Shown: in pieces, positions 17,278-25,754 of the stretch
How positions within the stretch are numbered: position 1 is the first letter of the stretch
How the letters are laid out: every line of letters begins with the position of its first letter
Source of the DNA: Bacteroidota bacterium
GTDB taxonomy: Bacteria; Bacteroidota; Bacteroidia; Chitinophagales; Chitinophagaceae
Reading direction: 5' to 3'
NCBI GenBank assembly: GCA_023387985.1
Contig: JAEWHC010000005.1
Location: 496,001-560,000, forward strand
Length of the DNA stretch: 64,000 nucleotides
Notes under the pieces: model-generated
The model's input: only the letters and a program-made list of their open reading frames with translations
Database searches by the model: none
Told to the model about the DNA's origin: nothing
Translations under genes and position numbers: made by a program

Positions 17278-17778
17278 ATGCAGGAATTGTTCAGAAAATT
17301 GGCCGACTACAACCATTGGGCAAACCGCCAATTGGTGGAATGCATGCTCGCCCTTCCGGAAGAAGATTGGACAAAGGAATTGCCTTCCAGTTTTCGGGGC
17401 CTGATGCCTACCCTCGTGCATATCTGGGATGCCGAAAGCATTTGGTGGCAGCGGGTACGCATGCATGATCAGTTGCTGGTTCCTTCTAGGGAATTTCATC
17501 CCGATTTTCGCGGCGCCTGCAATGGATGGTTGGAACAATCCCGCCTTTGGGTGGCTTATTGTGCGCATTCACTGAACAAAGCAAGTTTGGTATCCAATCT
17601 GCAATACCGCAATACACAAGGCAATGCTTTCAGTCAGCCGCTGTGGCAGGTTTTGACGCATATATTTAATCACGCCACCTACCACCGCGGACAGTTGGTG
17701 ACCATTATGCGGCAGTTGGGTGTAGAAAAAATTCCGCAGACAGATTTTATTTATTTTGCAAAGGCGTTTCCATTTTGA
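17278..17778 (+). CDS. DinB family protein (putative metal-dependent four-helix bundle)
   Basis: 166 residues with the DinB/YfiT fold pattern. ADYNHWANRQL forms the N-terminal helix, HIWDAESIWWQR near 46-57 carries the first histidine ligand, and HIFNHATYHRGQL near 125-137 supplies the other two. Members of this family bind nickel or zinc, and some are thiol transferases (bacillithiol or mycothiol dependent); many are uncharacterised. No partner gene is seen. It is divergent from the Cys/Met PLP enzyme, so a link to sulfur metabolism is possible but unproven. Confidence 0.85.
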   Translation: MQELFRKLADYNHWANRQLVECMLALPEEDWTKELPSSFRGLMPTLVHIWDAESIWWQRVRMHDQLLVPSREFHPDFRGACNGWLEQSRLWVAYCAHSLNKASLVSNLQYRNTQGNAFSQPLWQVLTHIFNHATYHRGQLVTIMRQLGVEKIPQTDFIYFAKAFPF

Positions 17779-17847
17779 GGGCAGAACAAAGAGATTCCTC
17801 CTCATTCAATTAACACCTCCAAAATCCCCAAACAGCCAATTCTCCTG

Positions 17848-17855
17848 TAAGTTTG
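17848..17855 (+). promoter_or_regulatory. -7 promoter element (TAAGTTTG)
   Basis: Exact TAnnTTTG match only 8 bases before the ATG at 17864, which predicts a transcript with almost no leader. Confidence 0.45.
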
Positions 17856-17863
17856 CACACTGC

Positions 17864-19285
17864 ATGAAAACATTGCTTCAACAAGAAAAAATATTCCTGC
17901 TTTTTGTACTGATTGCCGGTGCATTTCTTGCTTTTTTCAGCCCGGGCTGTGCCAACATCATTCCACCCACAGGTGGGCCAAGGGACAGTATTGCGCCTAC
18001 CCTGATCAGCGCAAGTCCCGAAAATCAGACGACCAACTTCACCGCCCGCCGCATTGTTCTCGAATTTGACGAATACATCCGCCTCGGAAATCAAAACCCG
18101 AATGACATTGTGGTAAACCCGCCACCACGGCGGCCACCGGCAATTACCGCCAACCTGCGCAACCTCACCATTCGCATCAATGACACGCTGCAACCCAATA
18201 CCACTTACCAGATCCAGTTTGGCAACTACATACAGGATGTGAATGAAAACAACCCTTACCCCAATTTCGCTTACGTGTTTTCTACCGGCAGTTATCTCGA
18301 TTCGCTGGAAGTAGCTGGCACCGTCTACAATGCCGAAACGGGACAAACCGACAGCACAATGACCGTAATGCTTTATCGCTCGTCAGAAGATTCGGCCATT
18401 GCCAAAACCAATCCCGATTTTGTTTCCATTCCCAATGGCAGGGGAGAATTCAAGTTTACCCATTTGCCACCGGGCATTTTTTATATTTATGCCATTAAGA
18501 ATGAAGGATTCCTCCGATATACCAGCCCGCAAAGCCTGGTAGCCTTCAAGAATGAACCGGTAACGGTTTCAGCAGGTGTTACGCCAAATATTGATCTGCG
18601 GTTTTTTGCTGAAGAAAAAGAAGAGGCAAAGACCACCACCACCGGAACAGAAACAAGTACTGCGCCGGAAGAAAAAATACTGAGGGCAAAAATCAGTGCC
18701 AGCCGGTCGCAAAAACAGGAATTACTCAATCCTTTGGCCATTGCGTTCAACCGTCCCATCGCTTCATTCGACTCCGCCAAATTGCGGCTGACCGATACCC
18801 TCGGCCTAGCTTATCCTATTGACAAGCTGGAACAGGATACCACCAACAACGCCATTGTAAACCTTTTTGCCAAATGGCCGGAAAAAACGGTTTTCGATCT
18901 CTACATGGATCCGGAATTTGCTCGGGATACCAATGGCGTGGTGAATGCTCTTGCCGATACAGCCCGGTTTGAGACCAAGTCAGAAGCCGAATACGGGGAG
19001 GTACGCCTGATTTTGAACGGCTACCAGGCTTACAATAATCCTGTCTTGCAGTTTGTAGAAAATAACCGAATCATTTTCAGCCTGCCCATCACTGCTGCGC
19101 GAATGCAGGTACGTCTTTTCCGGCCCGGCAGCTATACCATGCGCCTTTTGGAAGACGCCAACGGCAATGGGGCTTGGGATAGCGGCAATTATTGGCTGAA
19201 GAACCAACCTGAAATGGTTTTCCCCATACCGGGAACGGTCAGCGTTCGGGCAAACTGGGAAAACGAATTTGAAATCAATTTGTAA
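17864..19285 (+). CDS. Ig-like domain-containing lipoprotein
   Basis: About 473 residues. A hydrophobic N-terminus ends in a lipobox (AFFSPGC), so the mature protein is lipid-anchored at a cysteine near residue 29. GGPRDSIAPTLISASPENQTTNF followed by FDEYIRL is typical of the bacterial Ig-like (Big_5) domain near residues 35-140. A prealbumin-like fold follows, with PPGIFYIYAIKNE, then further beta-rich repeats and DANGNGAWDSGNY near the end. This architecture is common in Bacteroidota envelope lipoproteins of unknown role. ATG 17864 is chosen because longer readings lack signal character and because a -7 element lies just upstream. recR follows after 16 bases. Confidence 0.83.
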   Translation: MKTLLQQEKIFLLFVLIAGAFLAFFSPGCANIIPPTGGPRDSIAPTLISASPENQTTNFTARRIVLEFDEYIRLGNQNPNDIVVNPPPRRPPAITANLRNLTIRINDTLQPNTTYQIQFGNYIQDVNENNPYPNFAYVFSTGSYLDSLEVAGTVYNAETGQTDSTMTVMLYRSSEDSAIAKTNPDFVSIPNGRGEFKFTHLPPGIFYIYAIKNEGFLRYTSPQSLVAFKNEPVTVSAGVTPNIDLRFFAEEKEEAKTTTTGTETSTAPEEKILRAKISASRSQKQELLNPLAIAFNRPIASFDSAKLRLTDTLGLAYPIDKLEQDTTNNAIVNLFAKWPEKTVFDLYMDPEFARDTNGVVNALADTARFETKSEAEYGEVRLILNGYQAYNNPVLQFVENNRIIFSLPITAARMQVRLFRPGSYTMRLLEDANGNGAWDSGNYWLKNQPEMVFPIPGTVSVRANWENEFEINL

Positions 19286-19301
19286 TCGCTAAATTCGGAT
19301 C

Positions 19302-19919
19302 ATGAACTTTTCTTCTCAATTGATTGAGAACGCGGTAATGGAATTCAGTAAGTTGCCCGGCATCGGCAAAAAAACAGCGCTGCGGCTTGTTTTGCATTTG
19401 CTGAAAACCGAAACCCGGGATGTAGAGCGTTTTGCAGAAACGATAATGAAAATGCGCCGCGATATAAAAATTTGTGAGCGTTGCCATAGTGTGAGCGATG
19501 ATCCCCTCTGCAAAATCTGCAGCAACCCCGGGCGCAATCAGCGGCAGATCTGCGTGGTGGAATCCATTCGCGATGTGATGGCTATCGAAGCCACACAACA
19601 CTACAGCGGGTTGTACCATATACTGGGTGGTGTCATTTCCCCTTTGGATGGCGTTGGTCCCGATCAACTGAATATTGAAAGCCTCTTCAACCGCATCAAA
19701 ACTGAAGAATCCGAAGAAATTATTTTTGCATTAAATGCCAATATCCAGGGCGATACCACCATTTATTTCATCAATAAAAAACTGGAAGGAATTCCAATAA
19801 AAATAACGGCCATCAGCCGCGGAATCGCCTTCGGCGGCGAATTGGAATACGCTGACGAAATGACGCTGGCGAGGAGTATTATGAACCGGTTGCCGGTGGA
19901 TGGAGTTGTGCAGGGATGA
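19302..19919 (+). CDS. recR: Recombination mediator protein RecR
   Basis: 205 residues, normal length. The helix-hairpin-helix is LPGIGKKTALRL (18-29). The zinc finger cysteines are C58, C61, C70 and C73 in CERCHSVSDDPLCKIC. The Toprim domain begins with ICVVESIRDVMAIEAT, and HILGGVISPLDGVGPDQLNI is the conserved Walker-like stretch. RecR with RecO loads RecA on gapped DNA. It lies 16 bases after the Ig-like lipoprotein gene and is probably co-transcribed with it, though the functions are unrelated. Confidence 0.96.
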   Translation: MNFSSQLIENAVMEFSKLPGIGKKTALRLVLHLLKTETRDVERFAETIMKMRRDIKICERCHSVSDDPLCKICSNPGRNQRQICVVESIRDVMAIEATQHYSGLYHILGGVISPLDGVGPDQLNIESLFNRIKTEESEEIIFALNANIQGDTTIYFINKKLEGIPIKITAISRGIAFGGELEYADEMTLARSIMNRLPVDGVVQG

Positions 19920-20263
19920 GGTGGATTGTTGCGGGTTGCTGCCCATCCCTGAATAAGGTTGACCATTATTCGAAAATAAAATGGTTTTCTTCTGGAGCAA
20001 TTTCTCAGCCGATGGACTTGATCCTACAGCCCGCAGGATTGGATTGAATTTGTCTCAACATTTGGGTCTATTTCAAGATTTTCCATATTCAATGGCATCA
20101 AATGCGTTGATGATCTTGAGTGGTTTGTAAGTTTAAAAATTTGGAATAAATTGTTTTTTTGGTTATTGAGTTTTGATATTTAAGTGCAGCACAGGTTATT
20201 TGGTTCCAGATGGAAGATGTTTTACCGAATTCGGCAACATAAACCGGCTCTTTTGACTACTAG
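19920..20263. other. Intergenic region between recR and the metH promoter
   Basis: AT-rich sequence with no supportable gene. A weak short hairpin (ATCCT/AGGAT, 20022-20040) is the only structure seen. The region reads like decayed or purely spacer DNA. Confidence 0.6.
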
Positions 20264-20297
20264 TTTTGACTTTTGAACGGCATTAGTGCTACTTTTG
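20264..20297 (+). promoter_or_regulatory. metH promoter (TTTTG - 21 bases - TACTTTTG)
   Basis: TTTTG at 20264-20268 and TACTTTTG at 20290-20297 match the Bacteroidota -33/-7 consensus with acceptable spacing. Transcription should begin near 20302, giving a leader of about 120 bases before the ATG at 20421. Confidence 0.6.
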
Positions 20298-20312
20298 CAG
20301 CCGCAGGTGGAT

Positions 20313-20415
20313 TTGTTTATTGTTCGGCCTGCGTTAACCGGAACGGGACTAATAAACAATACATTCGCTGGCTCAGCATTGCATTTCTACTTTTTCCGTT
20401 AACCGGTTTTGTTTA
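20313..20415 (+). promoter_or_regulatory. Structured leader of metH with two alternative folds (candidate RNA switch)
   Basis: Fold 1 is a nested hairpin. A 9-bp stem TTGTTTATT (20313-20321) pairs with AATAAACAA (20351-20359). Inside it GTTC (20322-20325) pairs with GAAC (20341-20344), and GG (20326-20327) with CC (20338-20339). Fold 2 is possible because TTGTTTA recurs at 20409-20415 and GTTAACCGG (20333-20341) recurs at 20398-20406, just before the ATG. There TAAACAA (20353-20359) could pair with 20409-20415, or AACCGG (20336-20341) with CCGGTT (20403-20408). I recognise no SAM, cobalamin or folate riboswitch consensus. Function is inferred. Confidence 0.5.
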
Positions 20416-20420
20416 CTGAA

Positions 20421-21482
20421 ATGAACGTATTAAAACGAATGGAAAAAGATATCCGCAAACTGCTGAAGGAACGCATCCTGATCATCGACGGCGCCATGGG
20501 TACCATGATCCAGCAACATAAACTAAGGGAAGAAGATTACCGTGGTGAGCGGTTTGCAGCCTGGCCGAAAGATTTGAAAGGGAACAATGACCTCTTGTGC
20601 CTTACCCAACCTCAATTGATCAAAAACATTCATTTGCAATACCTGGAAGCCGGTGCAGATATTATTGAAACCAATACTTTCAATGCGCAAAAAGTCTCGC
20701 TTGCCGACTATGGCATGGAAGCATTTGCCTACGAAATAAATGTTGCTGCGGCCAAAATAGCCAGGCAGGCAGTTAAAGAATTTCTGCAAACAGACAAGGG
20801 AAAGGAAAAAGGGGTGGCCTTTGTTGCCGGCGACCTCGGGCCTATGAACAAAACACTTTCGCTGTCACCGGATGTCAACAATCCCGGTTACCGTGCATTT
20901 ACTTTCGATGAAGCGGATGCAGCCTATTACGAGCAGGTAAGCGGCCTGGTGAATGGCGGTGTTGACCTGTTGATCGTGGAAACCATTTTCGACACGCTGA
21001 ATGCCAAGGCTGCTTTGACGGCCATCGCCCGTTATCAGCGTGAACACAACACCCGTATCCCGGTGATGATCAGCGGGACCATAACCGATGCTTCCGGAAG
21101 AACGCTAAGTGGTCAGACCCTTGAGGCTTTTTACATTTCCGTAAAACATGCGCGCCCCCTTACCATTGGCCTTAACTGCGCCCTTGGCGCAAAAGACATG
21201 CGCAGCCATATTGAAGAATTGAGTGGCCTGGCGGAAAACGCATTCCTCAGCGCCTATCCCAATGCCGGTTTGCCCAATGCCATGGGCGAATACGATGAAC
21301 AACCCAAAGAAACCGCCGCTTTCCTGAAAGAATGGGCGGGCAATGGCTGGGTGAATCTGGTAGGCGGCTGTTGCGGTACTACGCCTGAACACATTCGTGA
21401 AATAGCCGCTGCGGTGAAAGGCCTCAAACCCCGTAGACTGCCGGCCGAATTGATTGTAACACCAGAAACAGAGGAAGCGTGA
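20421..21482 (+). CDS. metH: Methionine synthase, homocysteine-binding subunit (N-terminal half of MetH)
   Basis: 353 residues forming a complete homocysteine S-methyltransferase barrel. The start region ILIIDGAMGTMIQ is typical of MetH. The zinc ligands are the cysteine in GLNCALGA (near 250) and the CC pair in GGCCGTTPEHI (near 317). It binds zinc-activated homocysteine for methyl transfer from methylcobalamin. The folate, cobalamin and activation modules are in the next gene, which overlaps this stop codon by four bases, so the two chains must work together. An in-frame TTG at 20409 also exists; ATG 20421 is preferred. A structured leader precedes it. Confidence 0.92.
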   Translation: MNVLKRMEKDIRKLLKERILIIDGAMGTMIQQHKLREEDYRGERFAAWPKDLKGNNDLLCLTQPQLIKNIHLQYLEAGADIIETNTFNAQKVSLADYGMEAFAYEINVAAAKIARQAVKEFLQTDKGKEKGVAFVAGDLGPMNKTLSLSPDVNNPGYRAFTFDEADAAYYEQVSGLVNGGVDLLIVETIFDTLNAKAALTAIARYQREHNTRIPVMISGTITDASGRTLSGQTLEAFYISVKHARPLTIGLNCALGAKDMRSHIEELSGLAENAFLSAYPNAGLPNAMGEYDEQPKETAAFLKEWAGNGWVNLVGGCCGTTPEHIREIAAAVKGLKPRRLPAELIVTPETEEA

Positions 21483-24145
21483 GCAGAAATCATTATTTAA
21501 GACTATCCGGGCTGGAAGCCCTTGTGGTAAGGCCGGAATCCAATTTTATAAATGTTGGCGAAAGAACCAATGTTACCGGTTCCAAAAAATTCGCCCGGTT
21601 GATCCGTTCCGGAGATTTTGAAGAAGCCCTGAGCATTGCCCGCCAACAAGTGGAAAACGGAGCGCAGATCCTTGATGTGAATATGGATGACGCTTTGCTC
21701 GATGGCAAAAAAGCGATGGTCGATTTCCTCAATCTCCTGCAAAGTGAGCCCGATATTGCCAAAATTCCCATAATGCTCGACAGCAGCCGGTTTGAGATTA
21801 TTCATGCAGGCTTGAAATGCATACAGGGCAAATGCGTGGTGAACAGCATTTCGCTGAAAGAAGGTGAGACCCAGTTTATTGAACAGGCACAAATCTGCCG
21901 CGATTTTGGCGCCTCCGTAATTGTAATGGCTTTCGATGAACAAGGGCAGGCAGATACCAAAGAGCGGCGGGTGGCATGCTGTACCCGTGCTTACAGGATA
22001 TTGACAGAAATCGTGGGTTTTGATCCGGAGGATATCATATTCGATCTCAATATTTTCGCTATTGCCACCGGCCTCGAGGAGCACAACAACTATGCTGTTG
22101 ATTTTATAGAAGCCACCAAAGAAATAAAACGGCTATTGCCCCATACCTACATCAGCGGCGGAGTGAGCAACTTGTCTTTTTCATTCCGGGGCAACGAGCA
22201 TGTGCGCGAAGCCATGCACAGTATTTTTCTTTACCACGCCATCAAGGCAGGTATGGATATGGGCATCGTAAATGCAGGTCAGTTGCCTGTGTATGATGAA
22301 ATTGAACCTGAGCTGAAAAAGCTTTGCGAAGATGTCATTTTTAATATCGGAAACGATGAGAATGAAGCTACTGAAAGGCTGATCGTTTTTGCTGAAAAGG
22401 TAAAAGGAAAGGGCCGGGAAACCATAAAAGATGAAGCCTGGCGGAAAGGAAACGTTACCGACCGGATCGTCCATTCGCTGGTGAATGGCATTGCCGATTA
22501 CATTGAACAGGATACCGAAGAAGCAAGGCATGAATTTTCTACAGGCCTGGAAATTATCGAAGGACCGCTGATGCAGGGCATGAACGTAGTTGGGGATCTT
22601 TTTGGCTCAGGAAAAATGTTTTTGCCACAGGTGGTAAAAAGTGCAAGGGTAATGAAAAAAAGCGTGGCCTACCTTGAACCCTTTATTGAGCAAGAAAATG
22701 AAGGCAAGGAAATAACGGACAGCAATACGGGCACTATTGTAATGGCAACCGTAAAGGGAGATGTGCACGACATTGGAAAAAATATTGTTGGTGTGGTTCT
22801 GGCATGCAATGGCTTTCAGGTAATCGATCTTGGCGTGATGGTGCCTGCAACTAAAATCTTAGATGTAGCCAAGGAAAAAAAAGCGGACCTCATTGGCTTG
22901 TCCGGTCTCATTACACCAAGCCTTGACGAAATGGTGCACGTGGCCAGGGAAATGAATGACCGTGGGTTGAATATTCCGCTACTGATTGGCGGCGCCACAA
23001 CAAGCCGCATGCACACTGCTGTAAAAATTGCCCCGGAATATGAAAATCATGTCGTTCACGTATTGGATGCGAGTCGCAGCGTGCAGGTGGCAAGCGCCCT
23101 GCTCAACAAACAAACAAAGGGAAGCTTCCTGAGCGAAACCACAGCCGCCTACCTTCAGCTAGCGGAACAATTCAAGGCAAAGCGCGGCAAGAAAAAGCTT
23201 ATCCCCATTGAAACAGCCAGGAAAAGAAAAACGCCCATTGATTGGTCTGGTTTTGTAAAACACGACCCGGCATTCACCGGTGGACGAACCATCGATCCAC
23301 CATCCTTCAAGGATTTAAAGAACTTCATCGATTGGAAGCCGTTTTTCATTGCATGGGAAATGCACGGAAATTTTCCGGCCATATTGGAAGATGAAGTTAT
23401 AGGCGAGGCAGCTACAAAACTTTATGAAGATGCCAATGACATGCTGGATTTGATTGAAAGTGAAAAATGGCTTGAATTGCGTGCACGCATCGGGTTCTGG
23501 CCCGCCAAAGCGGAAGAAGATGACGTGTTGATTCAGGTCAACGCCCAGGAAACCCGGCTTTGTTTTCTCCGGCAACAGGCTGATAAAGCAGCTACGCTTC
23601 CCAGTTATTGTTTGGCTGATTTTATCAATCCAAATGGAAATGACTATATCGGCGCGTTTGCGGTAAGTGTTCGCGGCGTGGAAGAAAAGGTGCTGGAATT
23701 TTTGCAACAGCATGATGATTACAACCGCATTTTACTGCAATCCCTTGGAGATCGGTTGGTTGAAGGAACGGCGGAGTGGTTGCATGCGCAGGTACGCCAG
23801 GTTCATTGGGGATATAATTCGGGCGAGCAATTGTCCAATGAAGATTTGATCCGTGAACAATACCAGGGGATCCGTCCGGCACCGGGGTATCCGGCTTGTC
23901 CCGACCATACCGAAAAATATAAGTTGTTCAATATGCTGGACCCTGAAGGTGAAACCGGAATTGTTCTTACTGAAAATCTGGCGATGGCGCCGGCATCTTC
24001 CATTTGTGGTTGGTATTTCAGCCATCCGCAGAGCAAATACTTTGGCATCGGGCAAATTGACCGCGATCAATTGGAAGATTATGCTACGCGCAAAAATGAA
24101 CCACTGGAGGTGGTTGAAAAATGGCTGAAACCGAATTTGGAGTAA
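21479..24145 (+). CDS. metH: Methionine synthase, folate/cobalamin/activation subunit (C-terminal part of MetH)
   Basis: 888 residues from a GTG start that overlaps the preceding stop. Domains in order: pterin-binding barrel with NVGERTNVTGSKKFARLI (about 25-290); the cobalamin cap helices; the B12-binding domain with GDVHDIGKN near 425, whose histidine is the lower axial cobalt ligand, followed by GLSGLITPSLDEM and LIGGATTS; and the AdoMet-dependent reactivation domain with RPAPGYPACPDHTEK near 798. It takes methyl from 5-methyl-tetrahydrofolate and delivers it to homocysteine held by the upstream protein. Length plus the upstream 353 residues equals a full MetH, so this is a clean split between modules, not a frameshift: both ends are intact. 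Confidence 0.94.
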   Translation: MSRNHYLRLSGLEALVVRPESNFINVGERTNVTGSKKFARLIRSGDFEEALSIARQQVENGAQILDVNMDDALLDGKKAMVDFLNLLQSEPDIAKIPIMLDSSRFEIIHAGLKCIQGKCVVNSISLKEGETQFIEQAQICRDFGASVIVMAFDEQGQADTKERRVACCTRAYRILTEIVGFDPEDIIFDLNIFAIATGLEEHNNYAVDFIEATKEIKRLLPHTYISGGVSNLSFSFRGNEHVREAMHSIFLYHAIKAGMDMGIVNAGQLPVYDEIEPELKKLCEDVIFNIGNDENEATERLIVFAEKVKGKGRETIKDEAWRKGNVTDRIVHSLVNGIADYIEQDTEEARHEFSTGLEIIEGPLMQGMNVVGDLFGSGKMFLPQVVKSARVMKKSVAYLEPFIEQENEGKEITDSNTGTIVMATVKGDVHDIGKNIVGVVLACNGFQVIDLGVMVPATKILDVAKEKKADLIGLSGLITPSLDEMVHVAREMNDRGLNIPLLIGGATTSRMHTAVKIAPEYENHVVHVLDASRSVQVASALLNKQTKGSFLSETTAAYLQLAEQFKAKRGKKKLIPIETARKRKTPIDWSGFVKHDPAFTGGRTIDPPSFKDLKNFIDWKPFFIAWEMHGNFPAILEDEVIGEAATKLYEDANDMLDLIESEKWLELRARIGFWPAKAEEDDVLIQVNAQETRLCFLRQQADKAATLPSYCLADFINPNGNDYIGAFAVSVRGVEEKVLEFLQQHDDYNRILLQSLGDRLVEGTAEWLHAQVRQVHWGYNSGEQLSNEDLIREQYQGIRPAPGYPACPDHTEKYKLFNMLDPEGETGIVLTENLAMAPASSICGWYFSHPQSKYFGIGQIDRDQLEDYATRKNEPLEVVEKWLKPNLE

Positions 24146-24232
24146 GATATATAAGATTGTGCAGGTATATCACCACGAACTGCTCCAGGTCAGAAGAATT
24201 AATTTTTACTGTCAGCTAAAAACCTAATACCA

Positions 24233-24652
24233 ATGAAAAAAATTAATCGTAAAAATTTCCTGGCAGTTGCTGCGTTGTCATCTGCTTCATTGGCAGCTTG
24301 CGGCATGTCCAAAAACCATTTCAACAATTATTCCGGAACCGGATCGCAAATTAGCCATCATGTTTTTTTCTGGCTGAAGCATCCTGGGTCGCAGGAGGAC
24401 CGGGACAAACTGATTTCCGGATTACGGACTTTGAAGCAAATAGAAGTAGTGAAGGAAATCCGGATTGGCATTCCTGCATCCACAGAGGATCGTCATGTAA
24501 TTGACAACAGTTACGGTGTATCCGAATTATTGTTTTTTAAAGATCTGAAAGACCAAAAGATTTACCAGGATCATCCGGTTCACCAAAAATTCGTTGATGA
24601 TTGCAGCCATTTATGGAGTAAGGTTGTGGTTTATGATGTGGAAATGGTTTAG
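24233..24652 (+). CDS. Dabb (stress-responsive A/B barrel) domain lipoprotein
   Basis: 139 residues. The N-terminus is a lipoprotein signal with a lipobox ending at Cys23 (ASLAAC). The mature part begins ISHHVFFWLK, a Dabb hallmark, and continues through VVKEIRIGIPAS to YQDHPVHQKFVDD, also characteristic. Dabb proteins are small dimeric ferredoxin-like barrels; cytosolic ones include plant stress proteins and olivetolic acid cyclase, while exported versions in Bacteroidota have no known role. It stands alone between metH and kdsB. Confidence 0.85.
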   Translation: MKKINRKNFLAVAALSSASLAACGMSKNHFNNYSGTGSQISHHVFFWLKHPGSQEDRDKLISGLRTLKQIEVVKEIRIGIPASTEDRHVIDNSYGVSELLFFKDLKDQKIYQDHPVHQKFVDDCSHLWSKVVVYDVEMV

Positions 24653-24757
24653 ATAGTGAGCTAAATGCATCCCTAAGCTTGTTGAAGGGTGAATTTTGGC
24701 TGTGAACATTTCCAGAGCCTCAATGACAAAACTCCGCCCACCAAATGGTTGTTAAGC

Positions 24758-24765
24758 TATTTTTG
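24758..24765 (+). promoter_or_regulatory. -7 promoter element (TATTTTTG)
   Basis: Exact TAnnTTTG match, 41 bases before the kdsB ATG at 24807. No clear -33 element. Confidence 0.4.
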
Positions 24766-24806
24766 CCTTTTGAATGTTGAATTCAGAATTTTGCGATTTA
24801 CATCCT

Positions 24807-25538
24807 ATGAAAATAATTGCAGCAATACCGGCACGTTATGCAGCCACGAGATTTCCGGGAAAACTGATGCAACTGCTTGCAGGAAAACCTGTGATTGTAC
24901 ATACCTGGGAAAATGCAAAAGCTACCGGTTTGTTTGATGAAGTCCTGGTAATAACCGACAACGAGGACATCTTCAATGAAATGCAGAGCAGAGGCGCCCT
25001 GGTGGAAATGAGCCGGAAATCCCATGAAAGTGGAAGCGACAGGATTGCAGAAGCCATTTCAGATATGGATCTGGATGTGGTAGTGAATATCCAGGGAGAT
25101 GAACCATTGATAGATACTGAGTCCATTCAAAAACTGACTGCTGTTTTCTTAAAAGATAAAAATCAGGAAGTACAGGTCGCCAGCCTGATGCAATTCATTA
25201 CAGAAGAGGTGGATATCACCAATCCAAACATAGTGAAAGTTGTTACTGGTCTAAATGGGGACGCCATTTATTTCAGCCGCTCCCCCATCCCTTTCCACCG
25301 CGACATGGATTTGGAAGCAATATATTACCGCCATATCGGTGTTTATGCCTATCGGAAACAAATGCTTCTCCAATTTACGAAATGGCCGCAAACCACCCTG
25401 GAAAAACTGGAAAAGCTGGAACAATTGCGTTTGGTGGAAAACGGAATACCCATCCGGATGGTAGAAGTGAATTCGAGGGGTATTGGGATAGATACGCCGG
25501 AGGATTTGGAGAAGGCCCGGCGGTTGTTTGGAGAATAA
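24807..25538 (+). CDS. kdsB: 3-deoxy-manno-octulosonate cytidylyltransferase
   Basis: 243 residues. Activates KDO with CTP to give CMP-KDO for lipopolysaccharide inner core. The nucleotide-binding start IAAIPARYAATRFPGKLM, the VVNIQGDEPLI block with the metal-binding aspartate (near 96), SRSPIPF and HIGVYAYRK are all diagnostic. The C-terminus (EQLRLVENGIPIRMVE, then IDTPEDLEKAR) is complete. The ATG at 24807 is the natural start; the upstream extension has no homology. It indicates an outer membrane with KDO-containing lipopolysaccharide. No other kds gene is adjacent. Confidence 0.96.
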   Translation: MKIIAAIPARYAATRFPGKLMQLLAGKPVIVHTWENAKATGLFDEVLVITDNEDIFNEMQSRGALVEMSRKSHESGSDRIAEAISDMDLDVVVNIQGDEPLIDTESIQKLTAVFLKDKNQEVQVASLMQFITEEVDITNPNIVKVVTGLNGDAIYFSRSPIPFHRDMDLEAIYYRHIGVYAYRKQMLLQFTKWPQTTLEKLEKLEQLRLVENGIPIRMVEVNSRGIGIDTPEDLEKARRLFGE

Positions 25539-25754
25539 CCAATACTTTTCTACGCACCGGGAAAGGATTTTACCTGCCTTACATCCATCTGTTGACAGCA
25601 TTTCGTAAAAACAAGCCATGCCTTGCCTCCACCTGTCATTTGCCGGATCACAATTGTTTTTCAAAGCCACCAAGAATCACTCCAACACCTGACCGAAGTC
25701 ATTGAATGAAAAAGCATATTGGATCAACTTTGAGTTTCATTAAATGCTTGCATC

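Noticed and set aside
20022..20040. ATCCT/AGGAT hairpin in the recR-metH gap as a terminator or repeat element
   Set aside because: Only 5 bp, no T tract, and no second copy noticed in the window.
20298..20420. Known SAM or cobalamin riboswitch before metH
   Set aside because: The characteristic conserved strings of SAM-I and the B12 box are not present; kept only as an unassigned structured leader.
21470..21490. Frameshift breaking metH
   Set aside because: The stop and GTG start overlap at a natural domain boundary and split MetH is known in the phylum, so sequencing error or pseudogene is unlikely.
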